NCBI GenBank assembly: GCA_035623335.1
Contig: DASPTQ010000183.1
Coordinates: 26,386-90,385 of the forward strand
Reading direction: 5' to 3'
DNA length: 64,000 nt
Origin: JAFAGX01 sp035623335
GTDB taxonomy: Bacteria; Acidobacteriota; Terriglobia; Terriglobales; Acidobacteriaceae
The notes beneath the pieces are model-generated. The model was not told the DNA's origin, searched no databases, and was given only the letters and a program-made list of their open reading frames with translations. The number at the start of each line of letters is the position of its first letter. Within the stretch, counting starts at the first letter, position 1. Positions 25,710-34,374 of this stretch are shown piece after piece. The position numbers were made by a program, and so were the translations under genes.

Positions 25710-26975
25710 ATGGCGCACTACGAATTGCGTTGCCGGGAATGTGACAAGAGCTGGGGGAATCAAGCCCGCTCGATCTGCGAAGACTGTTTCTCTCCCCTGG
25801 AAGTTTTCTACGATTACGACGCGGTGCGCCACCAATTGACCCGGGAGCTGATCAGGAGCCGCGCGCCCAATCTGTGGCGATACGCGGAGTTGCTGCCCCT
25901 GCCCCAAGACTTTCAACCGAGCCTTCCCGCCGGCTTCACGCCGCTGCTGCCGGCACCCCGTTTGGCCGACGCCTGCGGCGCGAAGCGGCTGTTCCTCAAG
26001 AATGACGCGGTGTGCTTGCCAACCCTCAGCTTCAAGGACCGGGTGGTGGCCGTGGCCTTGGCTCAGGCCCGCAGCTTTGGCTTTGATACCGTGGCCTGTT
26101 CCTCTACCGGCAATTTAGCCAATGCGGTCGCCGCGCAGGCGGTGCGCAACGGATTGAAATCCTGGATCTTCATTCCGGCGGATCTGGAGCCGGCGAAGAT
26201 TCTGGGCACCCAGGTCTTCGGCACAACCCTGGTGCGCATCGCCGGCAACTATGACCAGGTAAACCGGTTGTGCTCGCAGATCGCGGACGAGCATCACTGG
26301 GGATTCGTGAATGTCAACCTCCGACCGTACTATGCGGAAGGGTCGAAGACGGTTGGCTTCGAGATTGCCGAGCAACTGGGCTGGCGTCTGCCGGACAACG
26401 TCGTGGTGCCGATGGCCGGCGGATCGCTGATCACCAAGATCAAGAAGGCCTTCGCGGAACTGATCGATCTCGGCCTGGTCGAGCCCAAGCCGGTGAAGAT
26501 CTTCGGCGCCCAAGCGACGGGTTGTTCTCCCATCTCGACCGCCGTCAAGGCAGGAAATGCGGAAATTGAACCACAGAAGCCCTCTACCCTAGCGCGTTCC
26601 TTGGCCATCGGAAATCCGGCTGACGGCCCCTATGCGATCAAGACGATTCGCACGAGCGGCGGGTGGGCCGAGGATGTTTCCGACGGCGAAATCCTCGACT
26701 CGATCCGGCTCCTGGCCGAAACCGAAGGTGTTTTTGCCGAAACCGCAGGCGGCGTGACCGTCGGCTGTGCCCGCAAGCTGTACGGGCAAGGGCGGATTCG
26801 CGCGGAGGAGACAACCGTTCTGTGCATCACCGGCAACGGCTTGAAAACCACGGACGCGCTGTCGGGGCAATTCGAAGCCGCCGAAGCGATTCGTCCCAAA
26901 TTAGCGGAATTCGAAGCGTTCCTCGAACGAGTCAGCGAGATCTCTGCCCCGATCCAGGAAATTGTGGAGGCGTGA
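25710..26975 (+). CDS. thrC: Threonine synthase-family PLP enzyme
   Basis: 421 residues, fold type II. An N-terminal zinc-ribbon-like segment (CRECDKSWGNQARSICEDC) precedes the barrel-like PLP domain with the Schiff-base lysine in LSFKDRVVAVAL and the phosphate loop in VVPMAGGSL. The family reaction turns O-phosphohomoserine into threonine. It is unusual in lying behind a SAM-I riboswitch and 1 nt upstream of a CysO-type sulfur carrier, a context that would suit a sulfur amino acid enzyme such as one adding sulfide to phosphohomoserine. Sequence alone favours threonine synthase; context makes the reaction worth testing. Confidence 0.82.
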   Translation: MAHYELRCRECDKSWGNQARSICEDCFSPLEVFYDYDAVRHQLTRELIRSRAPNLWRYAELLPLPQDFQPSLPAGFTPLLPAPRLADACGAKRLFLKNDAVCLPTLSFKDRVVAVALAQARSFGFDTVACSSTGNLANAVAAQAVRNGLKSWIFIPADLEPAKILGTQVFGTTLVRIAGNYDQVNRLCSQIADEHHWGFVNVNLRPYYAEGSKTVGFEIAEQLGWRLPDNVVVPMAGGSLITKIKKAFAELIDLGLVEPKPVKIFGAQATGCSPISTAVKAGNAEIEPQKPSTLARSLAIGNPADGPYAIKTIRTSGGWAEDVSDGEILDSIRLLAETEGVFAETAGGVTVGCARKLYGQGRIRAEETTVLCITGNGLKTTDALSGQFEAAEAIRPKLAEFEAFLERVSEISAPIQEIVEA

Positions 26976-26976
26976 T

Positions 26977-27258
26977 ATGGCCATCACCGTCGAGATTCCC
27001 ACTGCCCTGCGCCGCCATACCGGCGGCACCGCCAGGGTGACTTGCTCGCCGACGAATCTGGGAGAGCTGTTTGCCGTGCTCGATCAGCAGTTTCCCGAGC
27101 TCAAACCGCATCTGCGGGACGAGGCCGGGCAGATTCGCCGCTTCCTGAATATTTACGTCAACGAAGAAGATATCCGCTTCCTCGGGGGAAATGGCTACAC
27201 CTTCCAGGACGGCGATGAGGTTCTCCTCGTGCCCTCCGTCGCGGGCGGTACCCCCTAG
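26977..27258 (+). CDS. CysO-type ubiquitin-like sulfur carrier protein (MoaD/ThiS family)
   Basis: 93 residues. The ATG at 26977 has GGAGG 7 nt upstream, and the gene begins 1 nt after the thrC stop. The sequence follows mycobacterial CysO closely as I recall it: VEIPTALRRHTGG at the start, RRFLNIYVNEEDIRFLGG in the middle and LVPSVAGG at the end. The carrier's di-glycine, which is adenylated and turned into a thiocarboxylate, is followed by two extra residues (TP), so a protease should trim it first. In Mycobacterium tuberculosis CysO gives sulfur to CysM to make cysteine; here the physical partner is thrC. No trimming JAMM protease or activating MoeZ is in the window. Confidence 0.85.
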   Translation: MAITVEIPTALRRHTGGTARVTCSPTNLGELFAVLDQQFPELKPHLRDEAGQIRRFLNIYVNEEDIRFLGGNGYTFQDGDEVLLVPSVAGGTP

Positions 27259-27303
27259 AGCAGGGCCCTCCAAAGTCCCCTTGTCGGGAACCCCTGCGGC
27301 CGG

Positions 27304-27328
27304 TATAATCTAACTAACTGGTTAATTA
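27304..27328 (+). promoter_or_regulatory. -10 element and imperfect palindrome, candidate TetR autoregulatory operator
   Basis: TATAAT at 27304-27309 is followed directly by TAACTAACTGGTTAATTA (27311-27328), which matches its reverse complement at 14 of 18 positions. The ATG of the TetR gene is 2 nt further on. A repressor bound here would cover the start site, and the mRNA leader would be only about 15 nt. Confidence 0.5.
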
Positions 27329-27330
27329 AT

Positions 27331-28008
27331 ATGGCAACGAGAGCGGTTCCATCGCGCTTGGGTTCCCGCGGCCGGCCGGAGCAGAGCCGAGCTGCCATCC
27401 TGCAGGCGGCGATCCAGGAGTTTGCCCGGAGAGGAATGGCCGGGGCCCGGATTGATGCCATCGCCGAGACCGCCAAAGTCAACAAGGCCCTGCTCTATTA
27501 CTACTTCGAGGACAAAGAGACGCTTTATGGCGCCTCCTTGGATCATGCCTTCGGGCAAATGCGAGCCCACCTGCTCGAGGTCCTCGATCGTGACCTCGCT
27601 CCCGGTGAAAAGATTTTGACCTATGTGGGCGCGTACTTTGATTACATCGCCAGTCACAAGTTCAACCGCGACCTGATCCAGATGGAAATGATGCGTTCTG
27701 GACAGGGTTCGCCCCATTTGAAACGAATCGCGAAACAGTACTTCCTGCCCTTGTACCGAAAGCTGGGCACGGTGATTCGTCAGGGAATTGCTGCGGGAGA
27801 ATTTCGTCCCATGCACCCGCTGCAGTTCATTCCCTCGATGGTTGCCTTGGTGGTGTTCTACTTCATCAGTGCTCCGGTGCTCAAGAGTGTGATCGGGTCC
27901 GATCCCTTGTCGGCGGAACGCATCGCGGAGCGCCGGGCCGCGGTGCTGGATTTCATTTCAGCGGCGTTGTTTCTGCCCCATCAGAAACCGGAAAGAGTGC
28001 TGCCATGA
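27331..28008 (+). CDS. TetR/AcrR-family transcriptional regulator
   Basis: 225 residues. The N-terminal helix-turn-helix is typical: RAAILQAAIQEFARRGMAGARIDAIAETAKVNKALLYYYFEDKETLY. The C-terminal ligand domain is helical with a hydrophobic stretch (FIPSMVALVVFYFISAPVL). It heads an exporter operon coupled by stop/start overlaps, so it most likely represses that operon and itself in response to an exported compound. Confidence 0.88.
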   Translation: MATRAVPSRLGSRGRPEQSRAAILQAAIQEFARRGMAGARIDAIAETAKVNKALLYYYFEDKETLYGASLDHAFGQMRAHLLEVLDRDLAPGEKILTYVGAYFDYIASHKFNRDLIQMEMMRSGQGSPHLKRIAKQYFLPLYRKLGTVIRQGIAAGEFRPMHPLQFIPSMVALVVFYFISAPVLKSVIGSDPLSAERIAERRAAVLDFISAALFLPHQKPERVLP

Positions 28009-28163
28009 GCCGCAAGGACGAATTCTTCGAGATCTTGAGGGTGCTCGTTTCCCAGTCGGCGGCCGAACCCTCCCTCCGCGAATCCTGCGCCGAGGATGCG
28101 GTAAGCCCTGATGCCCCGGCGAAGCGGGCCGAGGAGAAGAAGGGCAGGAGAGTGCGTTCATGA
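28005..28163 (+). CDS. Small ORF coupled between the tetR and hlyD genes
   Basis: A 52-codon frame that starts in an ATGA overlap with the TetR stop and ends in an ATGA overlap with the HlyD start. The product begins MSRKDEFFEILRVLVSQSA and ends in a charged tail (KRAEEKKGRRVRS). I do not recognise it. It may be a real small protein, or simply a translated linker that carries ribosomes from one gene to the next. Confidence 0.4.
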   Translation: MSRKDEFFEILRVLVSQSAAEPSLRESCAEDAVSPDAPAKRAEEKKGRRVRS

Positions 28164-29257
28164 GTGTACGGAACCGTTTTCTGTTGATCGTGCTGATCAT
28201 CTTCGGGATCGCGCTCACCTATTACTTTGTTTCGACGCCCAGTCATCGCGATATCGTGCTCATCGGAACCGTAGATTCCAACCAGATCATTGTGAGTCCC
28301 CAGATTCAGGGTCGCATACAAAGGTTGCTGGTAGAGGAGGGAACCCCGGTGAAGCAAGGCGACCTGATCGCCGTGCTCGATCCCTCCGAACTCGAAGCCG
28401 AAGAACGAGCTGCGGCGGCCACCATCGACAGCCTGAAGTACAGGGTCGCGGAAACCCAGGCAACCCTGGAGGCCACCGAAGGATCTACGACCAGCAGCGT
28501 AGCCAACGCACAAGCCCGGTTGGCTTCGGTCCGAGCACAACTGTCCCAGGCCGAAGCCACCCTGGAACGTACTCAGAGTGACAGCCGGCGAACCATCGAG
28601 CTGGCCAAACAAGGGGTGGCCTCCGATCAGGATCGGGTCCAGGCCGAGACCAACTTGGCGGCGCAGCAAGCGGTCGTCGAATCGCTCGGGCAACAGGTGA
28701 GCGCCGCGCAGGCGGATCTCAATACGGCGGTCGCCAATACCCATACGGCCCATGCCGCCGAGCGTACGGTCGCCTCTACCCGGGCTCAGCTCGCGAATGC
28801 GGTAGAAATGCTGAGGCAGGCCGAAGTACGGCTGGGCTACACCAAAATCTATGCTCCCATCACCGGAACCGTCTCCGTGCGGGCCGCACGCGAGGGGGAA
28901 GTGTTGAATCCCGGCCAGCCCATTGTCACGCTGGTCGAGCTGAGCGACACCTGGGTTCGTGCCGCCATTCCGGAAACCAATGCCGACCACATCGGCCTGG
29001 GAGATGTCTTGCCCATTCGCCTGCCCGGCGGCACCATGACCTCGGGAAAAGTCTTCTTCAAGGCCGCGGAGGCCGATTTCGCCACCCAGCGCGACGTCAA
29101 CCGCCGCAAGCGCGATATTCGAACCATTGTGCTCAAGGTGCGGCTGGACAACCCCCGGGGCGCCTATGTTCCCGGTATGACCGCGGAAGTCCTGATCTTG
29201 CCTGAGCAACTCAAGGGTACGGCACAAGCCAAGACCGCGGCGGAGAAGCAACCGTGA
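28160..29257 (+). CDS. HlyD-family membrane fusion protein of an ABC exporter
   Basis: 365 residues. One N-terminal membrane helix (FLLIVLIIFGIALTYYFV) anchors a periplasmic adaptor: first lipoyl half (IVSPQIQGRIQRLLVEEGTPVKQGDLIAVLD), a long coiled coil rich in Ala, Gln and Glu (about residues 75-215), second lipoyl half (LGYTKIYAPITGTVSVRAAREGEVLNPG) and a beta barrel. It joins the inner-membrane ABC pump to an outer-membrane channel. It is coupled to the ATPase by a GTGA overlap. Confidence 0.9.
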   Translation: MSVRNRFLLIVLIIFGIALTYYFVSTPSHRDIVLIGTVDSNQIIVSPQIQGRIQRLLVEEGTPVKQGDLIAVLDPSELEAEERAAAATIDSLKYRVAETQATLEATEGSTTSSVANAQARLASVRAQLSQAEATLERTQSDSRRTIELAKQGVASDQDRVQAETNLAAQQAVVESLGQQVSAAQADLNTAVANTHTAHAAERTVASTRAQLANAVEMLRQAEVRLGYTKIYAPITGTVSVRAAREGEVLNPGQPIVTLVELSDTWVRAAIPETNADHIGLGDVLPIRLPGGTMTSGKVFFKAAEADFATQRDVNRRKRDIRTIVLKVRLDNPRGAYVPGMTAEVLILPEQLKGTAQAKTAAEKQP

Positions 29258-30318
29258 TCGCCCTCGACGGCAATCCCGGCGGCGCGTCGCGCAATGGGCA
29301 GGACGGCGTTCGATCCTCCCATCCCAACGCGATCGAGGTGGAACACATCGTCAAGAAATATGGTGATTTCACCGCCGTCAACGACATTTCCTTTCAGGTC
29401 AAAGACGAAGAAATCTTTGGCCTGCTCGGCCCGAACGGGGCCGGCAAGTCCACCCTCATCCGCATGATGACCACCCTGATCCCCATCACCGCGGGGTGGG
29501 CTCGCGTGGCCGGTCACGACGTGACCATGGAACCGGATGCGGCGCGGCGCGCCATCGGGGTGATTCCCCAGGCACTTACCAGCGACCTGGATCTTACGGT
29601 GGAAGAGAACATGGACATCTATGCCAAGCTCTATGATGTTCCGGCCAAGAAGCGCAAGGCCTCCATCGAGGAACTGCTGGCGCTGGTGGACCTCACGAAG
29701 TGGCGCACCGCCCAGACCAAGACCTTATCGGGCGGCATGCGGCGGCGCCTGGAAATTGCGCGCGGCTTGGTGCATAACCCGCAGATTTTCTTCCTGGACG
29801 AGCCCACCACGGGACTCGATCCGGTTTCCCGGGTCGGGGTTTGGGAGATGCTAACCAACATCAAGGCCCATCGCCAGCTTACGATCCTGATCACCACCCA
29901 TTACATGGACGAAGCCGACCGCCTCTGTGACCGCATCGCCATCGTAGACCATGGCAAGCTCGTCGCTCTTGACACTCCTCAGGCCCTGAAGGCGAGCGTG
30001 CCGGGATCGAACGTGATCGAAGTGCAGTTCACCGCTATGCCGCCGGATTGGGAAGAGCATTTACGAGGGTTGAAGGGTGTGACCTCGGTGCAGACGGAAG
30101 CCCCGGGAGCCTACCGGATCTTGACCGGAAACGGTTCGCAGACGACCACGGAGCTGGTAGAAGCCACGGTTGCAGCGGGAGTCGCCGTCAAGTCTCTTTC
30201 CGTACAAAACACCACGCTCGATGACGTGTTCGTCCACTACACGGGGCGGCAACTCCGTGACGAACTGCAAAAGGCCTATGCCTTCGTCATGCCGCAAAGC
30301 CCGGGGCTGCGCCCATGA
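29254..30318 (+). CDS. ABC exporter ATP-binding protein (DrrA/YbhF type)
   Basis: 354 residues starting at a GTG inside the HlyD stop. Complete nucleotide-binding domain: Walker A GPNGAGKST, signature LSGGMRRRLEIARG, Walker B IFFLDEPTTGLD and the switch histidine in TTHYMDEADRL. A C-terminal extension of about 100 residues, as in the drug-resistance DrrA group, likely contacts the permease. Powers the multidrug-type efflux of this operon. Confidence 0.92.
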   Translation: MIALDGNPGGASRNGQDGVRSSHPNAIEVEHIVKKYGDFTAVNDISFQVKDEEIFGLLGPNGAGKSTLIRMMTTLIPITAGWARVAGHDVTMEPDAARRAIGVIPQALTSDLDLTVEENMDIYAKLYDVPAKKRKASIEELLALVDLTKWRTAQTKTLSGGMRRRLEIARGLVHNPQIFFLDEPTTGLDPVSRVGVWEMLTNIKAHRQLTILITTHYMDEADRLCDRIAIVDHGKLVALDTPQALKASVPGSNVIEVQFTAMPPDWEEHLRGLKGVTSVQTEAPGAYRILTGNGSQTTTELVEATVAAGVAVKSLSVQNTTLDDVFVHYTGRQLRDELQKAYAFVMPQSPGLRP

Positions 30319-31427
30319 ATCGCATGCTGGCCATTATCGAACGGGAAATGCGGAAGTTTTTCCGCTCCCCCGCCTTGATGATGGCATCGATGATTTTTCC
30401 TCTGGTGCAGCTCATTGTGCTCGGGAACGCCTTTGGCGGCAAGATCCGCGATGCCCGGCTGGGAGTGGTCGACCAGGACGGGGGCACACAGGCCCTGAAG
30501 ATCCGCCAAGCCTTTGACTCCGTGCGCTCCAACATGCGCACCTTCGAGCCGGTCTACTATCGCGATCCGACAACGGCGATGAACGACGTGCGCAATGGCA
30601 AGATTCAGGGAGCAGTCATCATTCCTCCGCAATATTCCCGGCGCGTCTACGAACAGGATCAGCCGCGCATCGCCCTCGTAGTCGACAATAGTGATAACTT
30701 CATGAGCTCAACCTTGCAGGACGAACTGACGGGTATCACCAACGCCCTCAATCAACCCACGGTTTCTCCTCGCATTCTCGAACAAACCGTCCTTGAGACG
30801 GTTGAGTTGTACCCCTATATCGAATACATGAAGTACCTTCTTCCCGGCTCGATCACGCTGGCGATGTTTGTGTCGGTGATGATCGGCGGCGGCATGCTTT
30901 ACATCGATGACAAAGCGCGAGGCATCCACGAGGGTTATCTGGTCACGCCCATCACCAAGACGGAACTGGTGTTTGGTCTCAATGGGGCAGGCGCGATCAA
31001 GGCGGTTCTCACGGGCATCGTCATCACCGTGATCGGTTCCCTGCTGGCAGGCGTGAGCACGGTTTTTCATCCCGCCGCCATGGTGGGCTTGATCCTCATG
31101 ATTGTCCTGACCTCGCTTGCCTTTAACACGTTCATGTTCCTGCTGATGGTTCGCATCGAAGACCCGCTCGTGCCGCGCGCCATCTTCGGAATCCTCAACA
31201 CGCTACTGTTTTTCCCCAGTGGTTCCATCTATCCCGTGCAGGCGTTTCCCGCGTGGCTGCGAGCGATTGCCAAAGCCGACCCCTTTACCTATGCAGTGCA
31301 TGGCTTTAAGTCCCTGCTTCTGAAAGAGGCCAGTTTGAGCGCGATTGTTCCCGACATGATCTACCTCACGATTTTCGCGTTCATCACCTTGGGTATCGCC
31401 ATCCCGCTCTTCAAGCGGACCTTGTAA
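30315..31427 (+). CDS. ABC-2 type exporter permease
   Basis: 370 residues, ATGA-coupled to the ATPase gene. Topology is ABC-2: one N-terminal membrane helix (LMMASMIFPLVQLIVLG), a large periplasmic domain (about residues 40-175, VVDNSDNFMSSTLQDELTG), then five helices (SITLAMFVSVMIGGG to FAFITLGIAIPLF). With HlyD and the ATPase it forms a tripartite exporter. Substrate unknown; the TetR gene suggests an induced toxic compound. Confidence 0.9.
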   Translation: MNRMLAIIEREMRKFFRSPALMMASMIFPLVQLIVLGNAFGGKIRDARLGVVDQDGGTQALKIRQAFDSVRSNMRTFEPVYYRDPTTAMNDVRNGKIQGAVIIPPQYSRRVYEQDQPRIALVVDNSDNFMSSTLQDELTGITNALNQPTVSPRILEQTVLETVELYPYIEYMKYLLPGSITLAMFVSVMIGGGMLYIDDKARGIHEGYLVTPITKTELVFGLNGAGAIKAVLTGIVITVIGSLLAGVSTVFHPAAMVGLILMIVLTSLAFNTFMFLLMVRIEDPLVPRAIFGILNTLLFFPSGSIYPVQAFPAWLRAIAKADPFTYAVHGFKSLLLKEASLSAIVPDMIYLTIFAFITLGIAIPLFKRTL

Positions 31428-31525
31428 GGGCAGTCGAGAACAGAAGAGGTAAGAAAATCGCCTCCCCACCCTTCACGCCATCCTCTCTATGGTGAATGGC
31501 ACGGGGCATCCGTTATGCTTAGGCC

Positions 31526-32005
31526 ATGGCCTTGATGGATGCCGAGCCGTACGATCCGACGAGGGAGCGGAGGCGACGAAAGTTGATCCTCACCATCGTC
31601 TGTGTCCTGCTGCTTGGGTCGTGGGTTGCGTACCACCTGCGGAATCATTCCGAGCGGATCACGGCACGCAAGTTTTTCGCGGCGCTCGAGAAGCAGGATT
31701 ATGAGACCGCTTACGCAGTTTGGCTGCACGATCCGGAGTGGAAGCAACACCTCGCGAAATACACCACCTATGCATTCAACGATTTTTATCGCGACTGGGG
31801 GCCGGGCGGTGAATGGGGGCTGATTAAGTCCTATCACGTCGACTGCTCGTTAACCCCGGGAGGTGGCAGCGGGGTCATCGTACAGGTGACGATCAACCAG
31901 CGCGCCGAGCACGCCTACGTCTGGGTGCAGAAATCTGATCACACCCTCTCGTTCTCGCCTCAGGAGATCGAGTGCGGCAATTGGTGGACCTGGATTACGG
32001 AGTAA
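31526..32005 (+). CDS. Membrane-anchored protein of unknown function
   Basis: 159 residues. A basic N-terminus (RERRRRK) and one helix (LILTIVCVLLLGSWVAYHL) anchor a small domain whose start, ITARKFFAALEKQDYETAYAVW, resembles the NTF2/DUF4864-like helical hairpins common in exported Acidobacteria proteins. A TATGCT box ends 6 nt before the ATG and there is no Shine-Dalgarno, suggesting a leaderless mRNA. Confidence 0.55.
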   Translation: MALMDAEPYDPTRERRRRKLILTIVCVLLLGSWVAYHLRNHSERITARKFFAALEKQDYETAYAVWLHDPEWKQHLAKYTTYAFNDFYRDWGPGGEWGLIKSYHVDCSLTPGGGSGVIVQVTINQRAEHAYVWVQKSDHTLSFSPQEIECGNWWTWITE

Positions 32006-32016
32006 GCGGCGGGCTC

Positions 32017-32967
32017 TTAGGCTCTCACCGCCAAATGCTCCAAGGTCTTCTGCAGGGAAGCTTCATTTTCCACGTGCAATCCGGTCATCGAGCGGTCAAT
32101 CTGCCGCAGAAGGCCGCAAAGCACCTTCCCCGGACCGATTTCGACGAAGATGTCGACGCCCTGAGCCATCAGCATGCGCATCGATGGCTCCCACCGCACT
32201 GGCCTGGTGACCTGGCGGATGAGCGCGTCGCGAGCGCGGTTGGCATCCTCGACCAGAGCGGCATCGACATTCGACGCCACCGGAATCCCGGGGCGCTGAA
32301 ACGCGAGCTCTTGAAGATCCGGCGCCAGGCGATCCTGGGCTGGTTTCATCAGGGAACAATGAAAGGGTGCGCTGACCGGAAGCACCTTGGCGCGTTTGGC
32401 TCCGCGCGCATCCGCCAATTTGGCGCCACGTTCGACCGCCGCGGTGTGGCCGGAAATTACAACCTGTTCCCTGGAGTTGATGTTGGCAGGCTCGCAGACC
32501 TCGCCCTGGGCGGCATCGTGGCACACCTCGATTACCGCATCCAGGCCCATGCCAAGAATCGCTGCCATCGCGCCCACACCGACCGGAACCGCCTCCTGCA
32601 TGTACTTTCCCCGCAGTCGGACGGTGCGCACTGCGTCCACGAAACTCAGCGTGCCGGCGGCCACGTGCGCCGAATACTCACCCAGGCTGTGGCCTGCGAC
32701 AAACGAGGCTTTAAGCCCTTTCTCGGAGAGAACACGCCATGCGGCTACGGAAGTCGTCAAGATGGCGGGTTGCGTGACCTCGGTGAGCCGAAGCTGCTCC
32801 TCGGGCCCCTCGAAGCAGGCCTGAGAAAGCTTATAGCCGAGCGCCTCGTCGGCTTCGGCGAAGGTTTGCCAGGCAATCGGGTATTTCTCGGCCAATTCTT
32901 TGCCCATGCCGACGCTTTGCGAGCCTTGGCCGGGAAACAAAAACGCAATCGACGACGATTTTGCCAT
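32017..32967 (-). CDS. fabD: Malonyl-CoA:ACP transacylase
   Basis: 316 residues. It loads malonate onto acyl carrier protein for fatty acid synthesis. FPGQGSQSVGMGKELAEKYP, the nucleophile in VAGHSLGEYSAH and the catalytic histidine in PVSAPFHCSLM are present. Last gene of the yceD-rpmF-plsX-fabD operon, 33 nt after plsX. Confidence 0.96.
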   Translation of the reverse strand: MAKSSSIAFLFPGQGSQSVGMGKELAEKYPIAWQTFAEADEALGYKLSQACFEGPEEQLRLTEVTQPAILTTSVAAWRVLSEKGLKASFVAGHSLGEYSAHVAAGTLSFVDAVRTVRLRGKYMQEAVPVGVGAMAAILGMGLDAVIEVCHDAAQGEVCEPANINSREQVVISGHTAAVERGAKLADARGAKRAKVLPVSAPFHCSLMKPAQDRLAPDLQELAFQRPGIPVASNVDAALVEDANRARDALIRQVTRPVRWEPSMRMLMAQGVDIFVEIGPGKVLCGLLRQIDRSMTGLHVENEASLQKTLEHLAVRA

Positions 32968-33000
32968 AGAGGAAATGATTTCCGGGACAGACCGCCACGG

Positions 33001-34026
33001 CTACCGCGGAAGGGCGGGCGCAGCAGCTAGGCCCGCCAGCTCCTTCTCAATTTTTTCGTTGATTCCACTCGCGGCGAACTCGGCGGCCACACGAATCGCA
33101 TTCTTGATGGCATTGGCATTCGACGACCCGTGGGTAATGAAGCACACGCCCTTCACGCCCAACAGCGCCGCACCTCCATACTCGGTGTGGTCCAGGCGTT
33201 TCTTGAAATCGGCGAACGCACTGCGCGAGAGCAAATAACCTACTTGCCGCGTGATCGTAGCCTTCAGCGATTCCTTGAGAGTATGGTGCACCAGATTGGC
33301 CAGGCCTTCGGAGATCTTCAAAGCGACGTTGCCGACAAACCCGTCCGCCACGATGACGTCCACATGGCCGTTATACAGATCGCGTCCCTCCACGTTTCCC
33401 ACAAAATTGAGGGGCAGTTGCTTCAGCAATAGGAACGATTCCTTGGTCAAATCGTTGCCTTTGGTTTCTTCCTCGCCGATCGAAAGCAATCCCACCCGTG
33501 GGCCGCGGGTGCCGAACATGGTGCGAAAGTAGATCTCCCCCATGACCGCGAATTGCTCCAAGTTGTGGGGCTTGCAATCGACGTTGGCTCCAACATCGAG
33601 CAGGATCGCAGCCGTGCCCATGGCGGTGGGAAAAACCGCGGCCAAGGCGGGACGGTCCACTCCCGGAATCGCCCCTAACACCATCTTCGCCGTCGCCATC
33701 GCCGCACCGGTGTTACCGGCGGTCACGAAACCGGCGGCTCGCCGCTCGCGCACCAGGCGTAGACCGACACGCATGGACGAATCGCGCTTGCTGCGCACCG
33801 CCTGCACGGCTTTATCATCCATGCGGATGACTTCGCTGGCATGGACAATTTCGATGGGCAGCTCGGAGGCCGATGGATAGCGCCCCAGCTCGGCCCGGAG
33901 GGTAGGTTCCGGACCCACCAGCAGCACGCGTACATGGAAGTGCCGTGCCGCCTGGATTGCCCCTTCGATCTCAGGTTTCGGTCGGCGATCCGAACCCATC
34001 GCGTCCAAGGCTATGACGCTTGGCAT
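33001..34026 (-). CDS. plsX: Phosphate acyltransferase PlsX
   Basis: 341 residues. It makes acyl-phosphate from acyl-ACP, the first step of phosphatidic acid synthesis by the PlsX/PlsY route. The start VIALDAMGSDRRPKPEIEGA, KRDSSMRVGLRLVRE, VTAGNTGAAMA, LDVGANVDCKP and VADGFVGNVALK are family hallmarks. It lies between rpmF and fabD. Confidence 0.95.
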   Translation of the reverse strand: MPSVIALDAMGSDRRPKPEIEGAIQAARHFHVRVLLVGPEPTLRAELGRYPSASELPIEIVHASEVIRMDDKAVQAVRSKRDSSMRVGLRLVRERRAAGFVTAGNTGAAMATAKMVLGAIPGVDRPALAAVFPTAMGTAAILLDVGANVDCKPHNLEQFAVMGEIYFRTMFGTRGPRVGLLSIGEEETKGNDLTKESFLLLKQLPLNFVGNVEGRDLYNGHVDVIVADGFVGNVALKISEGLANLVHHTLKESLKATITRQVGYLLSRSAFADFKKRLDHTEYGGAALLGVKGVCFITHGSSNANAIKNAIRVAAEFAASGINEKIEKELAGLAAAPALPR

Positions 34027-34040
34027 GGTGTGCGAGAAAG

Positions 34041-34226
34041 TTAACTGGCGCTTTTGACTTCCAGAACTTCGCGGCCTTTATAGTAACCGCATTTAGGGCA
34101 GGCGCGATGCGGCAATTTACGCTCGTGACAGTTCGGGCATTCAGAAAGTGACCGCAGCTGCAGAGAATCATGCGCGCGCCGGTTACCGGTGCGGGCTTTG
34201 GAGTGGCGCCGTTTGGGGTTTGGCAT
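34041..34226 (-). CDS. rpmF: 50S ribosomal protein L32
   Basis: 61 residues. ATG 34226 has GAGGA 6 nt upstream. The family start MPNPKRRHSKARTGNRRAHD and the zinc ribbon CPNCHERKLPHRACPKCGYYKGREV (all four cysteines kept, so the Zn-containing form) are present. Position after yceD and before plsX is classic. Confidence 0.95.
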   Translation of the reverse strand: MPNPKRRHSKARTGNRRAHDSLQLRSLSECPNCHERKLPHRACPKCGYYKGREVLEVKSAS

Positions 34227-34374
34227 TGCAATTCCTCGTAAAGCGATCATCGCTACTGCGAGCCGCTGAATACACTCGGTCGATCAGAATCTCTCTGGAG
34301 GCGCAGTTGCTCGAGTGCTGTCCTCCGCGACCCATGGCTGTCCGGAGACAGCCAACCGCACCGGGACCTTCCGC

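Noticed and set aside
27953..29251. 432-codon minus-strand frame opposite the HlyD gene
   Set aside because: Glycine- and arginine-rich shadow without a start signal; the HlyD protein on the plus strand explains the region and is coupled to its neighbours.
31972..33030. 352-codon open frame antisense to fabD
   Set aside because: It mirrors fabD codon by codon, translates to an R/H/G-rich sequence with no family pattern, and arises from the GC-rich third positions of the real gene.
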